This document shows positions 21,670 through 34,209 of a stretch of 64,000 nucleotides of DNA, in pieces (position 1 is the stretch's first letter; the number at the start of each line of letters is the position of its first letter). This DNA comes from Salvator merianae (taxonomy: Eukaryota > Chordata > Lepidosauria > Squamata > Teiidae): NCBI GenBank assembly GCA_003586115.2, contig QVOM02000072.1:268919-332918 (forward strand). Direction: 5' to 3'. A model generated the notes under the pieces. That model was not told the DNA's origin. It was given only the letters and a program-made list of their open reading frames with translations, and did no database searches. Made by a program: the position numbers and the translations under genes.

Positions 21670-22710
21670 ACAGACATTGGATCATTTAAGAAACATAATA
21701 TGTTCAAGTATATAAAAGCAATTCATGTTTAATATTCAAAATACATACATACTAAATGCTGCTTGATGAAGCCCAACCCCTGAGGTCTGCTACAATTCAA
21801 CCTGTACTTTACAAAGGCAACTCATGGCACGGTGACAGCTGTCAGTTTTACCTTGCATTGGCATCCTTTATATATTTGTATATTTGCTGTACCATGTTAG
21901 TCTATCCCTGAGCATCAGATATTTGCCAGTACAGCAAGATTTGTATATTTATACAGGAGTGCAAGAATTTCAAGTTGCAAATCATGGTATTCTAATTACA
22001 ATGAAATGTGGCTTAGCAACAGCAACAGATTCCTCTCCTAAAGATCCATGGAAATTCCTCTGCCCCCACCTATGATAAGATTGTGTGTTCTCCCTATAAA
22101 CCCTTAACAGATGCACCAGGGCATCAAAGCTGTTCCACAACATGTTATCTAACACATACAACATTTATTGGAACTAGCAGGGCAAACATGGCACTCATTA
22201 AGCATGGTGCAGAGAGCCAGAATTCGGCAGGAGCCACATCCCAGAACTAGCTGCCACATTCCAGGTTCTCCTGTCCCATCACTACCATTCAGGGTAGTCA
22301 CTGTGGCAGTGGGATCAGGATCAGTGGGTAGCAGTGGTAGGTAACTGGAACATGCAGTTTATTTATTTAAGACATTTCTCCCACACCAATCGCTTGCTGG
22401 AATAGATTGCCATTCCAGTAATCTTCATTCATTCACAGTGCCTGGGAACCACAAACAACTGTAAGCTGCTTTAAATTGGCTGCCTCTGCTACTGGATGAA
22501 CTTCTGCTACCTGCTCCAGTTGACCAGCTGGAGGACACTCGTCTGGAGCTGCTGGGGCTGCAACTGTGCTGAGGCCAAGCAACTATGCCTGGGACTGTTG
22601 GAGTGGGGCAGGTACCTTTAAAAGTAGGAGAAGGCCAAGACAGTGGCCCAGGCTGGCCACAGAAGTTGCCAAATCAATAAACCTAGCCATAGAAAAAGCT
22701 GGGGAAAAAC
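21670..22710. other. Intergenic, no gene
   Basis: No coding exon or strong repeat signature found; it lies downstream of the convergent SCGB-3/SCGB-4 pair. Confidence 0.45.
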
Positions 22711-22714
22711 CGAG

Positions 22715-24242
22715 GAGCACGGTCTGACATCGTAAATTTAATCTGTATCAGAAGAGTACGAGGACTGAGTTCATTTTCCGGTCGTTCCCACGTTTGCATT
22801 GTAACACGGATTCAATTCAGGCTTGCTTGTTCTCACACTGATATTTCCCATGCGTGGTGCAGGGAAACCATACCTTTTCTGCATCCACCCTTTGTCAAAT
22901 ACCCCTCCCGGTGCAGTCAGTGATTGGCTGCGGTCCCAACATTCCAATCTTGACTTCACAGGAGTGGGCAAGTCAAGCTCCACCCTCCGTATGTCCCTGC
23001 CAGTGTCTCAGAACATGGATTCACTTAGCAATGTTACTAGTCATTCACTGTTTGCTCCTTCTCCCCCTCCAGCCTGTTTCTACACAAGCAGAACTTTAAT
23101 ACCACATGTACCACACAATAAAGCTTCTTAAAGGGCAGGTGGCGATTTCTGTTCCATTGGAATTGCACTTTTGCACAATTGTGCAATTTAAGAGTAGCAC
23201 AAAAGCATGGAGAGGTCCATGAAGAGGGGGAAACATGGGTGGGGGGACTCCATTATCATGATAGTGTAGCTAATGGTCAGCAAATGGACTCCACCTCACC
23301 TCCCCCTGAGACATCCACAGTGGCATGTGTCCCACTTTGTAACTGTATGGTGACAACAGCAAAATTGATTGTGAGTGGGTTATTTATTGGGGCAAGAGGA
23401 CTGCACCACCAAACAGGCACAGTGTTTTGAATTAAAACACTCTCATGGCAGTGTGGCAAGAACATCAAACATGTTCTGCCCCCCAAAAGCACTCGAGATC
23501 AGGAGCTGCATTTAGCCTTGCCTTGCCTGAATGATGCTGTTCGCTGCTGCATGTATGTGCTAAATTGAGGGAAAGGGTCCCCAGACTGCAGGAGAAGGGG
23601 GAGCAACCAGAAGGAAGGAATGCATTTTGGAACTGACTTCTCCATCCCAGCCCCACTGTTATCTCCAGCTGGCCAGCTGGCCATGGTACCCTCCCTTCCT
23701 AGTGTGCAGGCTGCAGTAAACTGTGTTGCATCCTGAAGTTTGCAGAAGCACTATGGCAGTTTTCCACTAAACTCCATAAAACTAGAAGGAGCTCTGTTTT
23801 TTTTGGTTTAATCAGCAGGTGGAAGTGGAGAAAGCCTTTAATTTCTTCCTGGCAGTGCCAAATGGGGGATAAAGAAGGAGAAAGCACTTTCTTTTCTCCT
23901 GGCAGCAATGGAAGGAGGGATAACGGAGGCAGAAGGAACTACTGTGTTTCCTGACCACCCACAAAGTCTGTCATTGGACAGCAGGAAATGGGGTACCCTC
24001 CCTCTGCATGCCCCCCCAAAAGTATGGTCCCTTCCAAATAGTCTCCTTCCACATTCTCACATCACAAAGCAAAGTGAGCTAGCAATCTAGAACAGCTTGA
24101 GAACTCATTAAATCTGAATGTGAAGTAGTCTGGATTTCGCCAATTTAGTCCAGAAAAACTACAGAAAGGCAAGATCATGTTGGGCCAGTGAGAACTGAAG
24201 ACAGCCTATAAACTAATTAAATGCCATGTCAGAAGGTGCCCT
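22715..24242. mobile_element. Family A element (Harbinger-like, about 1.5 kb)
   Basis: Starts near ACGGTCTGACATCGTAAATT and ends near TTAAATGCCATGTCAGAAGG, the same ends as the complete copy at 48531-49708. Internal order (CAATTCAGGCTTGCTTGTTC, TCAGTGATTGGCTGC, GCGCAATT-like stretch, CCACAAAGTCTGTCATTGGA) is conserved. No intact transposase is visible, so it is nonautonomous. Confidence 0.75.
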
Positions 24243-24440
24243 TAAAGATGTAAAGTGAAGATGCCTGACACACCTCAGGGGGCAGAGTGTTCCACAGTCT
24301 GGGGGCCACCACTGAAAAGGCCCTATCCCGGGTGCCCACCCCTCTAGTTATTGAAGGTGGTGGTACAACAAGGAGAGCTTAATCTGCAGAGCTTAAGGCA
24401 TGGGCAGGTCAATATGGTAGAAGATGTTCCTGTTCCCAGA
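24243..24440 (-). mobile_element. L2 LINE C-terminal/3' UTR fragment (reverse)
   Basis: CAGAGTGTTCCACAGTCTGG and CCACCACTGAAAAGGCCC are the reverse complement of the L2 segment encoding the ...RAFSVVVPRLWN... block seen intact at 41.36-41.40 kb. Confidence 0.75.
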
Positions 24441-25167
24441 AGGCTTCTAATGCAATTGGTCATGCCAAACGTGATCAGGGAGTGGTGCTGTGCATGTGAA
24501 CAGTATGGTCTTCTGGGATCTGTAGTCCCATTGGGAGAAGACATGGGACAGGCAGCAGCATAGGTCACAACAACATGGCAATGGCAGTAGGTGTGAGCCA
24601 AAGACGATGCAGACAGAAGGGGGAGGCAGTGGTGCAGGATGGCAGGTAGGCACAGCCAAAGGAGGATTAGGCCAAAGAGGGGTTGCTAAAGGGAGGAATT
24701 AGTCATGCGTGGCAGCAGCATGGAGGAGGGAGGGGGAAACTCTGCAAGATACATGAGCCAAATTGTTGAGCTTCCTTGAAATCTGGCTTGCACATTGCTG
24801 CCTAGTGAGCCAAGTGAATGAGGGGCGTTTCAGAGGCCCATAGCACATCCCTAGTAACTACCATTGTCTACACTTTTCTGCATTTATTTCTCCTCTGACC
24901 CCATTTTTATAAGCTCTCCTACCCCAAAGAATTCCATGTGTGGACCACGGTCCATTAAAATTTATTCCTTATTAAATTTGTTTTTCTTTAGGGTGCCGCT
25001 AAGCTCTTTAGTTTTTCTGCCGCAATAGAATCACAGTGCTACTCTTTCAGATCAGTTATATTACAAGGTATAGGCACATTTCAAAGCCAACTTGTAGCCC
25101 ACACATTCGTGCATTTTCTAGATGTTCATGAAGAAGATGGAGCAGGATATGAATGCAAGAGAAGGAG

Positions 25168-25173
25168 TTTAAT
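25168..25173 (-). promoter_or_regulatory. SCGB-4 polyadenylation signal (ATTAAA, minus strand)
   Basis: TTTAAT on the + strand reads ATTAAA on the minus strand, 185 nt past the SCGB-4 stop, the same spacing as in SCGB-1 and SCGB-3. Confidence 0.6.
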
Positions 25174-25357
25174 GCAACAATAAGTTGTAATAATTTCATG
25201 AATAAAGTATCATCAAGCTTCGGAGATCAAAATTAGGCATTCTGGAAGGCTGAAGCTTCTTCTTCAGTCCAAGCAGGTGGGAAAAGAATGCTTCACTTAG
25301 CATTACTCAATAGTCAGCTGGTACTGCTAGTATAATTTCCTTGGAAAATCCATACTG

Positions 25358-28300
25358 CTAGAATCGGCAGTGTTTCAGTACGTTTTTCTAAAGTCGATGA
25401 ACAAAAGAAAAATAAAAACATAATGCAGATTACTAACAAATGTAAGATAAAGTAGGGTGTAGCAAAGTCATTGTTTTTAAAATCCAAAAGTACAGGGTGT
25501 TTCAAAAAGATGGACCCAGCTTCAAAGTAATATATTTCACGATGGCAACATGTTACAATTACACAAGAAGTTACAAACAGTTTAATGAGTTATTATGTTT
25601 TACTAACCATTTTACAAATGCTCTATGTGCCTTCCACCTGGTGTACAGACAACTTTGGACAATAGTGGAATTCGTCCCAAATGCTTCTCAAAGTGTCTTC
25701 TTGCACTGGAGTCACCGCTGCCATGATTTTGGTTTTGAGTTCATCCAGATTTGAAACTCTATGCCCTGCCCTTTCAAGTGGTAAGAGTTTCATTCAAGAG
25801 CTGTTTGTGGTTACAGAGATATAGTGATTTCAAATCAGGTCCATTCTTTTGAAACACCCTAAATATTCCTGCAGGTTTGCTGTACTGCTATAGTTGTACA
25901 ATACAGTTTCTCCATATCAGTCAAACTTCTGGTTAAATGTTACTTGCACACATTCTGTAGACAATAAGAAAGCCCTGCTGGATTGGACCAGAGGCCCACC
26001 TAGTCCAGGAGTCTGCTCACATGGTGGCCAACCAATTGCATATGGAAATACACAAGTAAGACAAGTGCACACAGCTTGCTCTCTTCACAGTCCCTACAGC
26101 AGCTGCCTTTAGAGGCATGCTGCCTGAGATACCTAAGGTAGTCACATTGCCAACAGGGCAAGTAGCTGCTGGCAGTCCTGTCTTCCATGAATTTGTCCCA
26201 ACTCTTTCTGAAGCCACCCAAGCTGGTGGCCAACTACAAAACAATGGGCAAGAGTGACTAGCATAAACGTAAGGAAAAGAGAAAGGGGGCTCCTGTATTT
26301 TTATTAATTATGTAGAATTAAGAACATGAGCGTGACAAGCTACATCCCCATGAGGATGGGCTCCAGATTATGGGGCATAGGTCCACAATTAATACCCCCA
26401 AGTCAGAATCACTGCTAAGGACAAAAATGCCAGGGGAGATCCACCAGCATTTCAGTCTCCCATAGCAACTGTGGCTGCATTGTCAACCATAGATTTGCCC
26501 CTTGGCCATTACAGTCATTTATATGGCAGCCCAGGGTTGAATCTAGTCACAGGGGTGGCCTTAGAATAGTTGAAAGAGACTTACCCATGGATTTCTCTTG
26601 TTGCTTTCCCAGGACTCCCGGGGACTGTAGGGGAAGAAGCATTTGTCCACCCTACCCCTAGGATGCCCAGAAGACTCTCTCTTTCATCCATGTGAATGCA
26701 ACCTGAGTTTAATTTACTCTCCAGTACAAATAAGGCGCTTTGTTCTTTTTCCATCAGACCATTTAAAGGGCATTAGCTAGTTAGCTGTATATTTATTGTG
26801 CCCTATATCTGAAGGTCTCAGGGCAGGTTACAATAGTAAAACTAAAATTTAAAATGAACCTACTAAAAACAATAATAGCACCTGAAAGTGGGGAGGGGAA
26901 GCTGTTTCCTCAGCCAAAGACCAGGGTGAAAAGGTATCTCATGAAGACCAGTGTGGACTAAAGTTCCCTTGTTCCCCAACCTGAAAGCTGGGGTTGATGG
27001 GAACTGTAGTCCAAAGCTTCCCAAGCATCCAAGGATGGCAGGAGTTCACCCACAAACTTAGAACCAGAAAGGATCTTTAGCCATCAGCATCTCTAGATGC
27101 AGAGCACCTATAACAAGCAGCTGTTTTATCAGTGTGATCAAATATGTTGTACCAGTAGAAGTTTACATGTGATATGTCAGTAGTAGGGCACGTTTGGTGC
27201 CAGTAGAATAGATAAGCAAAAATACAATCCCAAGAAGGATGTATTAGCCTTGGGCACCTCTCCGTAAACAAAAAGAGAGTCGCTTCTTGGTCCTCCTGCC
27301 TGCTGCAACGCAACAGACTCCCATGGTAGACAGGGGGGAAATTCCCCCCCTTCCTCCCCTCCTCTCTGCAATTGACTTGGTTTACTTTTCTGAACTGTTT
27401 GAAAAATTATAATAAAAGATCATTACCAATACTTGCTTGAAAGCCACCTTCTGGAGAAGGGATAAGTCTTCCATACAACTTTTCACTATGAGTGCAGAGT
27501 CAGTGTCATTTGTAAACTTAGAAACTTCATTTTTGAATTCAGCATTTGATTTATAAAGCCCAGCTTTCATCAAGGACTTCATAGCTCCACAATTAGAAAA
27601 ATCTGCATTACAAAAAAGAGAAAGCCCAAAAGCAAATGATTTTTATTTTGTTTTAACAAACAAATCACAGACAGAGTTTTACCCACGTTTCATTTCAGAT
27701 TTTAAGTTTTAAGTGAAAAACAGCAACTGGAAAACACCATATAGCTTAATTCTCTCAGCATAGTGCAAGTCATCCTTCATATAACATGATTTTTGCTCTG
27801 ACAGGCTCTGAAAACTATGACTCCTTTTGTTTAATATGATCCCAAAAACTTTGCAGTAGCATCATGTGTTTATCCTGCTCTATATAAAGTCTCAGGGTAG
27901 GTCAAAATAAAATCTCTATAGATACACGTAAATTAGATTGGCTAAAACTGTAGAAGTGCCTGAAAAGGGAAGGATGCTGTTCCCTCAGCCAAAGGCCAGG
28001 ATAAACAGATGCATCTTCACCAGACATCTAAATACATACAATGTGGGTACCTAATACACCTCAAAAAGAAGGCTGTTCCATAGCCTGGGGGCTACCACTG
28101 AGAAAGCCCTTCCATCCCCTTAACTGGTGAAGGGAGTGGCGCAGCCAAGATGACTTCACCAGTAGATCTAAAGGAGGTGTTCCTTTAGATATTTTGGCCC
28201 CAGGATGAAAATAGTCACTCCTGGCTGCTGCCTCCATCTGGACTTCAAGTCACCACAGAGTCCAAGAGCATTTCCAGATTATGAACCTGTCCCTTCCAGG

Positions 28301-31058
28301 GCAAAAATAGGATGCCTCCCTGCTTCATGGACACAAGACCCTGTGACATACAACACTTCTCTCTTGTCTGGATTCAGTTTCAATTTATTGGTTCCCCCCC
28401 CCCCATCCAGTGCATTACTGCCTCCAAGCATCTGTCAAGCACTTCAACCACCTCTCCTGATTCAGATGGCATAGAGAAATAAAGCTGGGTATCATCTGTG
28501 TATTGATGACAGCTTGTCCCAAAATTCCTGATTACCATTTCCAGTGGCTTCATATAGCTGTTAAAGAGCATAGGAGATAAGACCAGTCCATGAGGAATCT
28601 CACATGTGAGTTCCCAGGGCATGGAGCAAGAATCTTCCACAACAACTCTCTGGCCTTGGCCTTGGATATAGGAACAGAACCATCACAATGTGATTCCTCC
28701 AACTCCATAACTTTTCCAAAAGTATACCATTGTCAATGGTACCAAAATCACTGAGAGATCCAGGAAAATCAACAGAGCCACATTCCCCCTGTCTTTCTTC
28801 CAGAGAAGATAATCAATGAGTGCGACGAAGGAAGTTTCAGGACTATAACCAGGCCTGAAGACAGAATGAAATGGGTCCAGATAATCAGCTTCCTCCAAGC
28901 ATGCTTGCACCTGGGCAGCCACAATCCTCCCCAATGCCTTGCCCAGAAAGGATATATCAGCCACCGGGTGGTAGTTTAGTATATCTGGATCCAGGGAGGA
29001 CCTCTTGAGGAGGAGGTGCACTATTGCCTCTTTAAGAGCCAGTGGGACCACCACATCTCTCAAGGAGGCATTCAGCACTTCCTGAAAGCATCCAGTCATA
29101 CTCTGCCAGCAATGTTTCATCAGTCAAGAAGGACAAGGATGAAGAGAACATATGATAGGTTGAACCCCAGCAAGTAGCTTATCCACATCCTTGGGCCTCA
29201 GTAATTGAAATTGATCCATGATAACTGGGCCAGACGGTTTTCTGGATGCTTCCTTTAGACTATTTTCAACTGTGGCATTCAATCCTCAACAAATCTGAGC
29301 ACCTTTGACCTCAAAGTACCCTGCAAATCTAATACAGCAGATGTTAGGTGGCAACTGCCCTTGCTTCCTTGGACCAGAAAAAGGACATTTACCACTCAGA
29401 AAAGTTCTGCTGGATGTCTACTCGAGGATGCAATGGTGATGAAGTAGCTCCTTTTCACTGATGCCTCCACCACATGATAGATACAATAATGTGTAACTTA
29501 TGTTCAGCCAGAATTACAGCGGGATTTACACCAGCTGCACTCCAGCTGCTGACCCTCCTGCTTCATCACCTGTCGCTACATGGAACCAAGGTGCTGTATG
29601 GACTCCATAGCTATGTCAAGAGCACATGGGTGCAACCATGTTGATGGCCCTGTTCACCTCGCGATTCCACAGTGAGACCAGAGCCTTGGCAGAAGCGCCA
29701 TCCTTGTCGATCAGAAAATCCCTCACAGCATTCATGAATCGCTCAGGTTCCATAAGTCCCTGAGAGCAGACCATCTCAAAGGGCCCCCCACCCCTGTGGA
29801 GGGGAGCTGCACTGCAAATCCAAATCATTTGACCTTGTGGCATCAGTGACTTATACTAGCAGACAGAGCCTCCCCTCTATAGTGCCATTTGCTTACATTA
29901 ACAGACTGGGGACGGTTGTTCCCCAGTGCTCAGTTTTTCAGAGGTGACAGTTATTTTTGTAAAATGATTTTACGCGAACCAAACAAGAGCATTATACAAG
30001 GATGACTATACTGTACTTGAATTTCACACAGAATCTACCATCACAGAAATACCCTCCACACACAACACTGCCTGTTGCGCCCTCTATTTATTCCATGCCA
30101 TCCTTGTCGCCTTGCTAGAGCAACTACTTTATTGCAGCAGGTATCCATTATTTTGGAGCCCAGTTTATTGATCATGCAGAAGAAAGGAATAAACAACCAG
30201 CAAAGTTCTCCTGTATAAGTTTTCCTTGCTCGGCCTTGCTTGCCCTTGGTTCCTGTAATTCTACCTCTCTCCTCTGTGATGTACTTTTGTGATATGCAGT
30301 CAAGGTAATATAGAACTTTGAGGAAGACACAAGTTCAGATCTATACAGTAGTACCTCATTATTCACGAGGGATTAGTTGTGCTTGCAAATCAGGAGGAAT
30401 CCAGAAATCTCCCTTTTTCAAGTCCTCTTGCCTAACACGTCTCTCCAAAAATGACCACTCCTAGGATGAATCTGCATTAGCCAATATACCAGGCCAGCAC
30501 ATATACTAGGAGCCTCCCTTCCACGCACTGGTGCAGTCTAAGGGAAGCCCTATCTTGCTGAACAATGCAGAATCTTCCTTAGATCTCCACTACATACTTG
30601 GGCATGGGTTCATGCATGTATTCATATACTATGGTGCACTAATCATTTTAATAATGTGTTAAGCGTTTGCTTTTTAATCACGATTTGTTTGTTTTATAGT
30701 TATCCTTACTTTTTGTTCTTATCCTTTTTGCGTTGCCTTTTTTTTAAAAAAAGAATGGAAATTAGTAAACATACACAGAAATAAAGGCAGGGACTACATA
30801 CGATGCTGTGAGCTCCTGCAAAGAAAGCATGGTCATTACAAGATTTGTTAAGCAGGATCGAAGCCTCTAGCATTCACTCTTGAGATCTGATAGCCCACAG
30901 GTCTGCTCTCTTTCACAGATAAACCCTAGATCATTTTAAGCAGAATTATATTAGTTTGATTTCGGAGTGTAATCAGCAAAAAAGTAATAAGCGGAATCCT
31001 TACCGGAGTTGCAGCCACTGAACAGGAAGAAAAGCAGAAAGACAAAGATTAGCTTCAT
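25358..31058 (-). CDS. SCGB-4: secretoglobin-family secreted protein, three-cysteine type with shortened core
   Basis: Minus-strand exons are 31058-31004, 27602-27427 and 25387-25358 with GT-AG borders (donors GTAAGG and GTAATG; acceptors AATGCAG and ACTTTAG), phases 1 and 0. The product is 86 aa. Residues 1-18 are a signal peptide (MKLIFVFLLFFLFSGCNS); the mature chain begins DFSNC. Mature Cys are at 5, 43 and 66. The central one lies in LIVKSCMEDLS and the last in VLKHC, followed by Arg-Phe-stop. Exon 2 encodes three residues fewer than its four paralogues, all lost between the first and second Cys; the 23-residue spacing to the last Cys is kept. A TATATATA box lies 79 bp upstream of the ATG. 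Introns are long (3.4 and 2.0 kb) and hold LINE and mariner remnants. It faces SCGB-3 tail to tail. Exon 3 is only 30 nt, so its assignment rests on splice site, reading phase, the VxKxC motif and polyA spacing. Confidence 0.85.
25491..25863 (-). mobile_element. Tc1/mariner-type element remnant in SCGB-4 intron 2
   Basis: Flanking inverted ends: CAGGGTGTTTCAAAAAGATGG on the left, and on the right CCATTCTTTTGAAACACCCT, its near-exact complement. On the minus strand the interior reads pieces like WDEFHYC and a short C-terminal tail, as in mariner-class transposase ends. It is internally deleted and not functional. Confidence 0.7.
25964..26235 (-). mobile_element. CR1/L3-type LINE 3' end (reverse)
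   Basis: AAGAAAGCCCTGCTGGATTG, CCACCTAGTCCAG and ACATGGTGGCCAACC are the reverse complement of the 3' region found forward at 61485-61905 (ACTAGATGGGCC, CAGCAGGGCTTCTC). Confidence 0.8.
26785..26960 (-). mobile_element. L2 3' tail fragment (reverse)
   Basis: GAAGGTCTCAGGGCAGGTTACAA followed by CTGTTTCCTCAGCCAAAGACC matches the reversed L2 tail at 48.16-48.3 kb. Confidence 0.7.
27850..29140 (-). mobile_element. L2 LINE ORF2 and 3' UTR fragment in SCGB-4 intron 1
   Basis: On the minus strand the reading is broken L2 reverse transcriptase: NYHPVADISFLGKALGR, a DYLDPFHSVFRPGYSPET block, the LLIFLDLS block, then GLVLSPMLFNSYMKPL and HQYTDDTQLYFS (the catalytic Y-x-DD seen as YTDD). A deleted C-terminal part and 3' UTR follow. 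It lies in the same orientation as SCGB-4. Stops and frameshifts make it dead. Confidence 0.88.
29141..30990. other. Rest of SCGB-4 intron 1
   Basis: About 29140-29870 may be the L2 5' region (minus strand) but carries no clear motif. The remainder is AT-rich with no exon seen. Confidence 0.4.
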
Positions 31059-31136
31059 AGCTGCAAGGAATATTCGTTGGGTATACTCAAAATGCTTATT
31101 TGCACACTTTAAAACCTCAAGCACACAGTTCAGAAG

Positions 31137-31144
31137 TATATATA
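31137..31144 (-). promoter_or_regulatory. SCGB-4 TATA box
   Basis: TATATATA on the minus strand, 79 bp upstream of the SCGB-4 ATG. A CACGTG E-box lies about 50 bp further upstream (near 31189-31194). No CCAAT box like that of the + strand genes is visible. Confidence 0.6.
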
Positions 31145-31451
31145 GGGACCCAAAAGTTCGATGCTACTCTTAAAAGGGCATGGTAGATCACGTGGCATTC
31201 TGAACATTTATCTTCATTTTTTTTTTTTTTTTGGCTTCATGATGAGAGCACACACCTGCAATATTCCACCTCCTTTTTCTGCACATTTATGGGTCCCTTT
31301 CTTCAATGTTAGGAAGGTAATACCTGTTGAGGAATTCAAAGGCAGCAGTCAACTTCTGTAGCACAAATGTTCAGTCGACTCATATTATAATGTAGAGCTT
31401 CCATAACCCATCAGGAAACAGTTTGATTCCCAAATAATCATCTGCTTGTAA

Positions 31452-31893
31452 GGCTGACTCCAGATGCCAGCCAAACAAAGTGCCAACAGATGATATTCCA
31501 GAGAAAAGCCCCTCTGGAACAATTGCCTGTTGTCCTGACAGCACAGGGAACCGTGCTGTCTTTGCTCTTTTGGGGACCATGTGCTTCTGGGTATTTCATC
31601 ATGCACGTCTGTCTTTTTGGACCATGTACATGCGCCGTGGGAGTGCACATCCAATACCTGCATGTGCGCATGTGCGCGATCACAACCATTGTGCATAGGT
31701 GGCCATCTTTTCTGGGCTACATGCACGCATGGTAGGTCAAACAATGCTATTTCGGGAAAACCTGCCCTGAGATTTGGGTTTTCCTGAAATAGTCTACTGT
31801 GCATTTGCAGGGGAGATATAGCATAGATACATGTGGCAGTCCCACCATAGTGGTACCATATTGGCACTATATCCCCTCTGTCTGAATGCAGCC
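31452..31893. mobile_element. Family B MITE with TAA target duplication
   Basis: The ends GGCTGACTCCAGATG and CTGAATGCAGCC form the inverted repeat, flanked by TAA on both sides (31449-31451 and 31894-31896). A 3-bp TAA duplication is the classic PIF/Harbinger target. It lies about 390 bp upstream of the SCGB-4 ATG. Many overlapping open frames here are incidental. Confidence 0.8.
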
Positions 31894-31899
31894 TAAGTC

Positions 31900-34200
31900 A
31901 CCCAAAGAATTTTAGTTACTGAACTATTATATAAAAGTCATAACAGCAATGTCTTTATTAGAGTCTAATAGATCAATGCAAAACAAACATAAGTGAAAAA
32001 AACATTTACAGTAAAATAAAATAAATATTTATCTTTCTGTCTCTCTGACCTTTCTATCTTAGAAGTAGTAAATAAGTGAATACAATAGAGCAATGGGGCA
32101 CAATGGTTTTGGGAGAGATGCAAAAGCATTATGTCTGATCTCATTTCAATGCATTCTGGATTCTTTTCCAAAGTTTCCCTCTTACAAGGTGCAAATTTGA
32201 AAGCAATTATGCTAGCAGTTATGATAGAGGGGAGAGTTTTGCTTGTACAGTAAAGATATCTCCTTGTGTGAATCCAGAACTTTCCTGACAACAAATAATC
32301 CTCCTTTCCTCTTCCCATCCTTTTTGTATTTAGAGAGAAGAATCGGACCATGTTTGATGAGGCAATGGCCAAGTCTCCACTTACCTGGTGAGGTGGCTTC
32401 CGAGTATGTGAGAAAGGCACCCACAATTGCTGCTGAGAAAGACACCTCCCCCATTTCCACTTATGAGTGAGGAGCTGCCTTTTCCACAGTGGATGGAAGT
32501 GCCTCCATTCAGGGTCCAAAATCAGTGCCTGCAACAACAGCACTCCTGTCAGCGATCACACCTGGAAATGGAGCAGCGCAATGGTCAAGAGGGTCCTGCT
32601 GCTGCGCATGAAGAAGACAATAAGCCCAGGACAAAAAGGAACTCTGATTTCCTCAACTTGTGCAGTTATTCTCAGTGTAATGGGGGATTGGGGGGGGGCA
32701 GGAAATCCACATTTTCTCGTCACTGCTAGATTCTGTGTAAGATTGTTAATGAATGCTTTTAAATAGGGGGACAGTGAAAGACTCACAAATATAGAGCTTT
32801 CGTGTAGAAAAAAGGACATAAATACATCTTTGATGGTCGTATAAAAGAGGCTGTGGTGTAGCTTGTAACTCCAGCAGGACCTGCTGAGTTTGGCTCTTCT
32901 ATACTATCATTAAAGGTGCGGCATTCCGGTCCTCTTGTCCTACTCAACCCTATACAATTCTCTTGCTCCATGGCCTTACAATAGGACCTGCTCAGTTCCC
33001 TCTGCTTGTCTAAGCACTTTTCCCAGTTGGCTTTGTGAACATCAAGTCCAAAAATAGATCTCAAGTGTGCATTTATATAAATATGGACCTTACCATGTGG
33101 CAGGAAATTACCATTGCCAGTCTGCCTCTCACCAGGTTATTTCAGAAAGCTGAGTTGCTTCAGTCCCCAGTCCCCACAGCATGACGAGTTCACACAACCT
33201 AATCACATTAGGAAAGTTTAACTTTGGGTGTATCTCCATTCGACTAAAGGGAGATACCTTGGGGAGGCACCTTGGCCAAAGTGGGCTGCCTTTAAAGCCT
33301 CAATAGGCCTCAGCAAGGAGCGTGATGGCTTCAGTGCTATTGTTGAGGCCATGTTGCCAAAGTTACTGTGTCTGTGGCCAGAGAGAATCCTCACCCTCCA
33401 TGGACAGGTGAAGCAGACCTGTGCAAGGACGTGGAGTGTTTCATTGCATCAGAGACTTGGTTCAATGTGCAAGAAGTGATCTTAGAGTTGCTTCTCACAC
33501 ACTGAACCTTTTGTGTCTTAGTCCAACATCCTGTCTCACAACCAATTGTTTCCAGGCATTCTGAAGCAGAAGACAAAGACAAAACCTTCACCTGCTCTCT
33601 ACACCCTGCAAATGGCATTAAGAGAGTCTTTAAGTCCCTCCAAGCACCCTCACATCTCTTCAAAATTGGATGCTGCAGAGGCATGATAACTTCCATGCCT
33701 CTCCAAGACATCTGCCACAGGCTACGGAGACACAACCTATGTGCTATATGGGGGGGGGGGGAGTGTCCTTTTGTCCGCCTTGACTCTTTCAACTCTGCAG
33801 CTCATTTCATATTTGGATATACATATGGAGGGAACACTAACATTACTATTTAAGCCTGGCTTATGAAAAGAGGAGAGGGCTTAGGTTCCTGGATTTGGCT
33901 GGCTATGTCTCCTTCCTCTGGAAGTATAGAAACAGAACATCCTTCACATCTGGCTAGTTGAGGGAAGGGAACTAGGACTCAGTTACACACTTGACACATT
34001 CTGCACAAACATTGTGCTTATGGATGGAAGAATTTACATTCTGTCACATGCTGCAGAAACTTTGTGTGCTGCTTGCATTGTGTGGGTACAGTTTGTCCAA
34101 ATTTAGCACTTTACCAGGATCAGTTCTGGTCAGCTAGAAAAAGGCTTGAAGATATCTGCTGAAGTCCTGCTAAATTTCTTGTCTCGCAAGTTTTGCAATA
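31900..34200. other. Gene-free stretch
   Basis: No exon, transposon protein or strong repeat recognised, except short G runs near 32689 and 33751. Open frames of 82-192 aa on either strand lack family motifs and overlap each other. Confidence 0.4.
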
Positions 34201-34209
34201 AGAGCCTTT

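Noticed and set aside
31385..31867. 160-aa minus-strand frame upstream of SCGB-4
   Set aside because: Coincides with family B MITE 31452-31893.
31965..32543. 192-aa minus-strand frame
   Set aside because: No signal peptide, domain or homologous copy recognised; no splice or promoter context; could not be supported as a gene.
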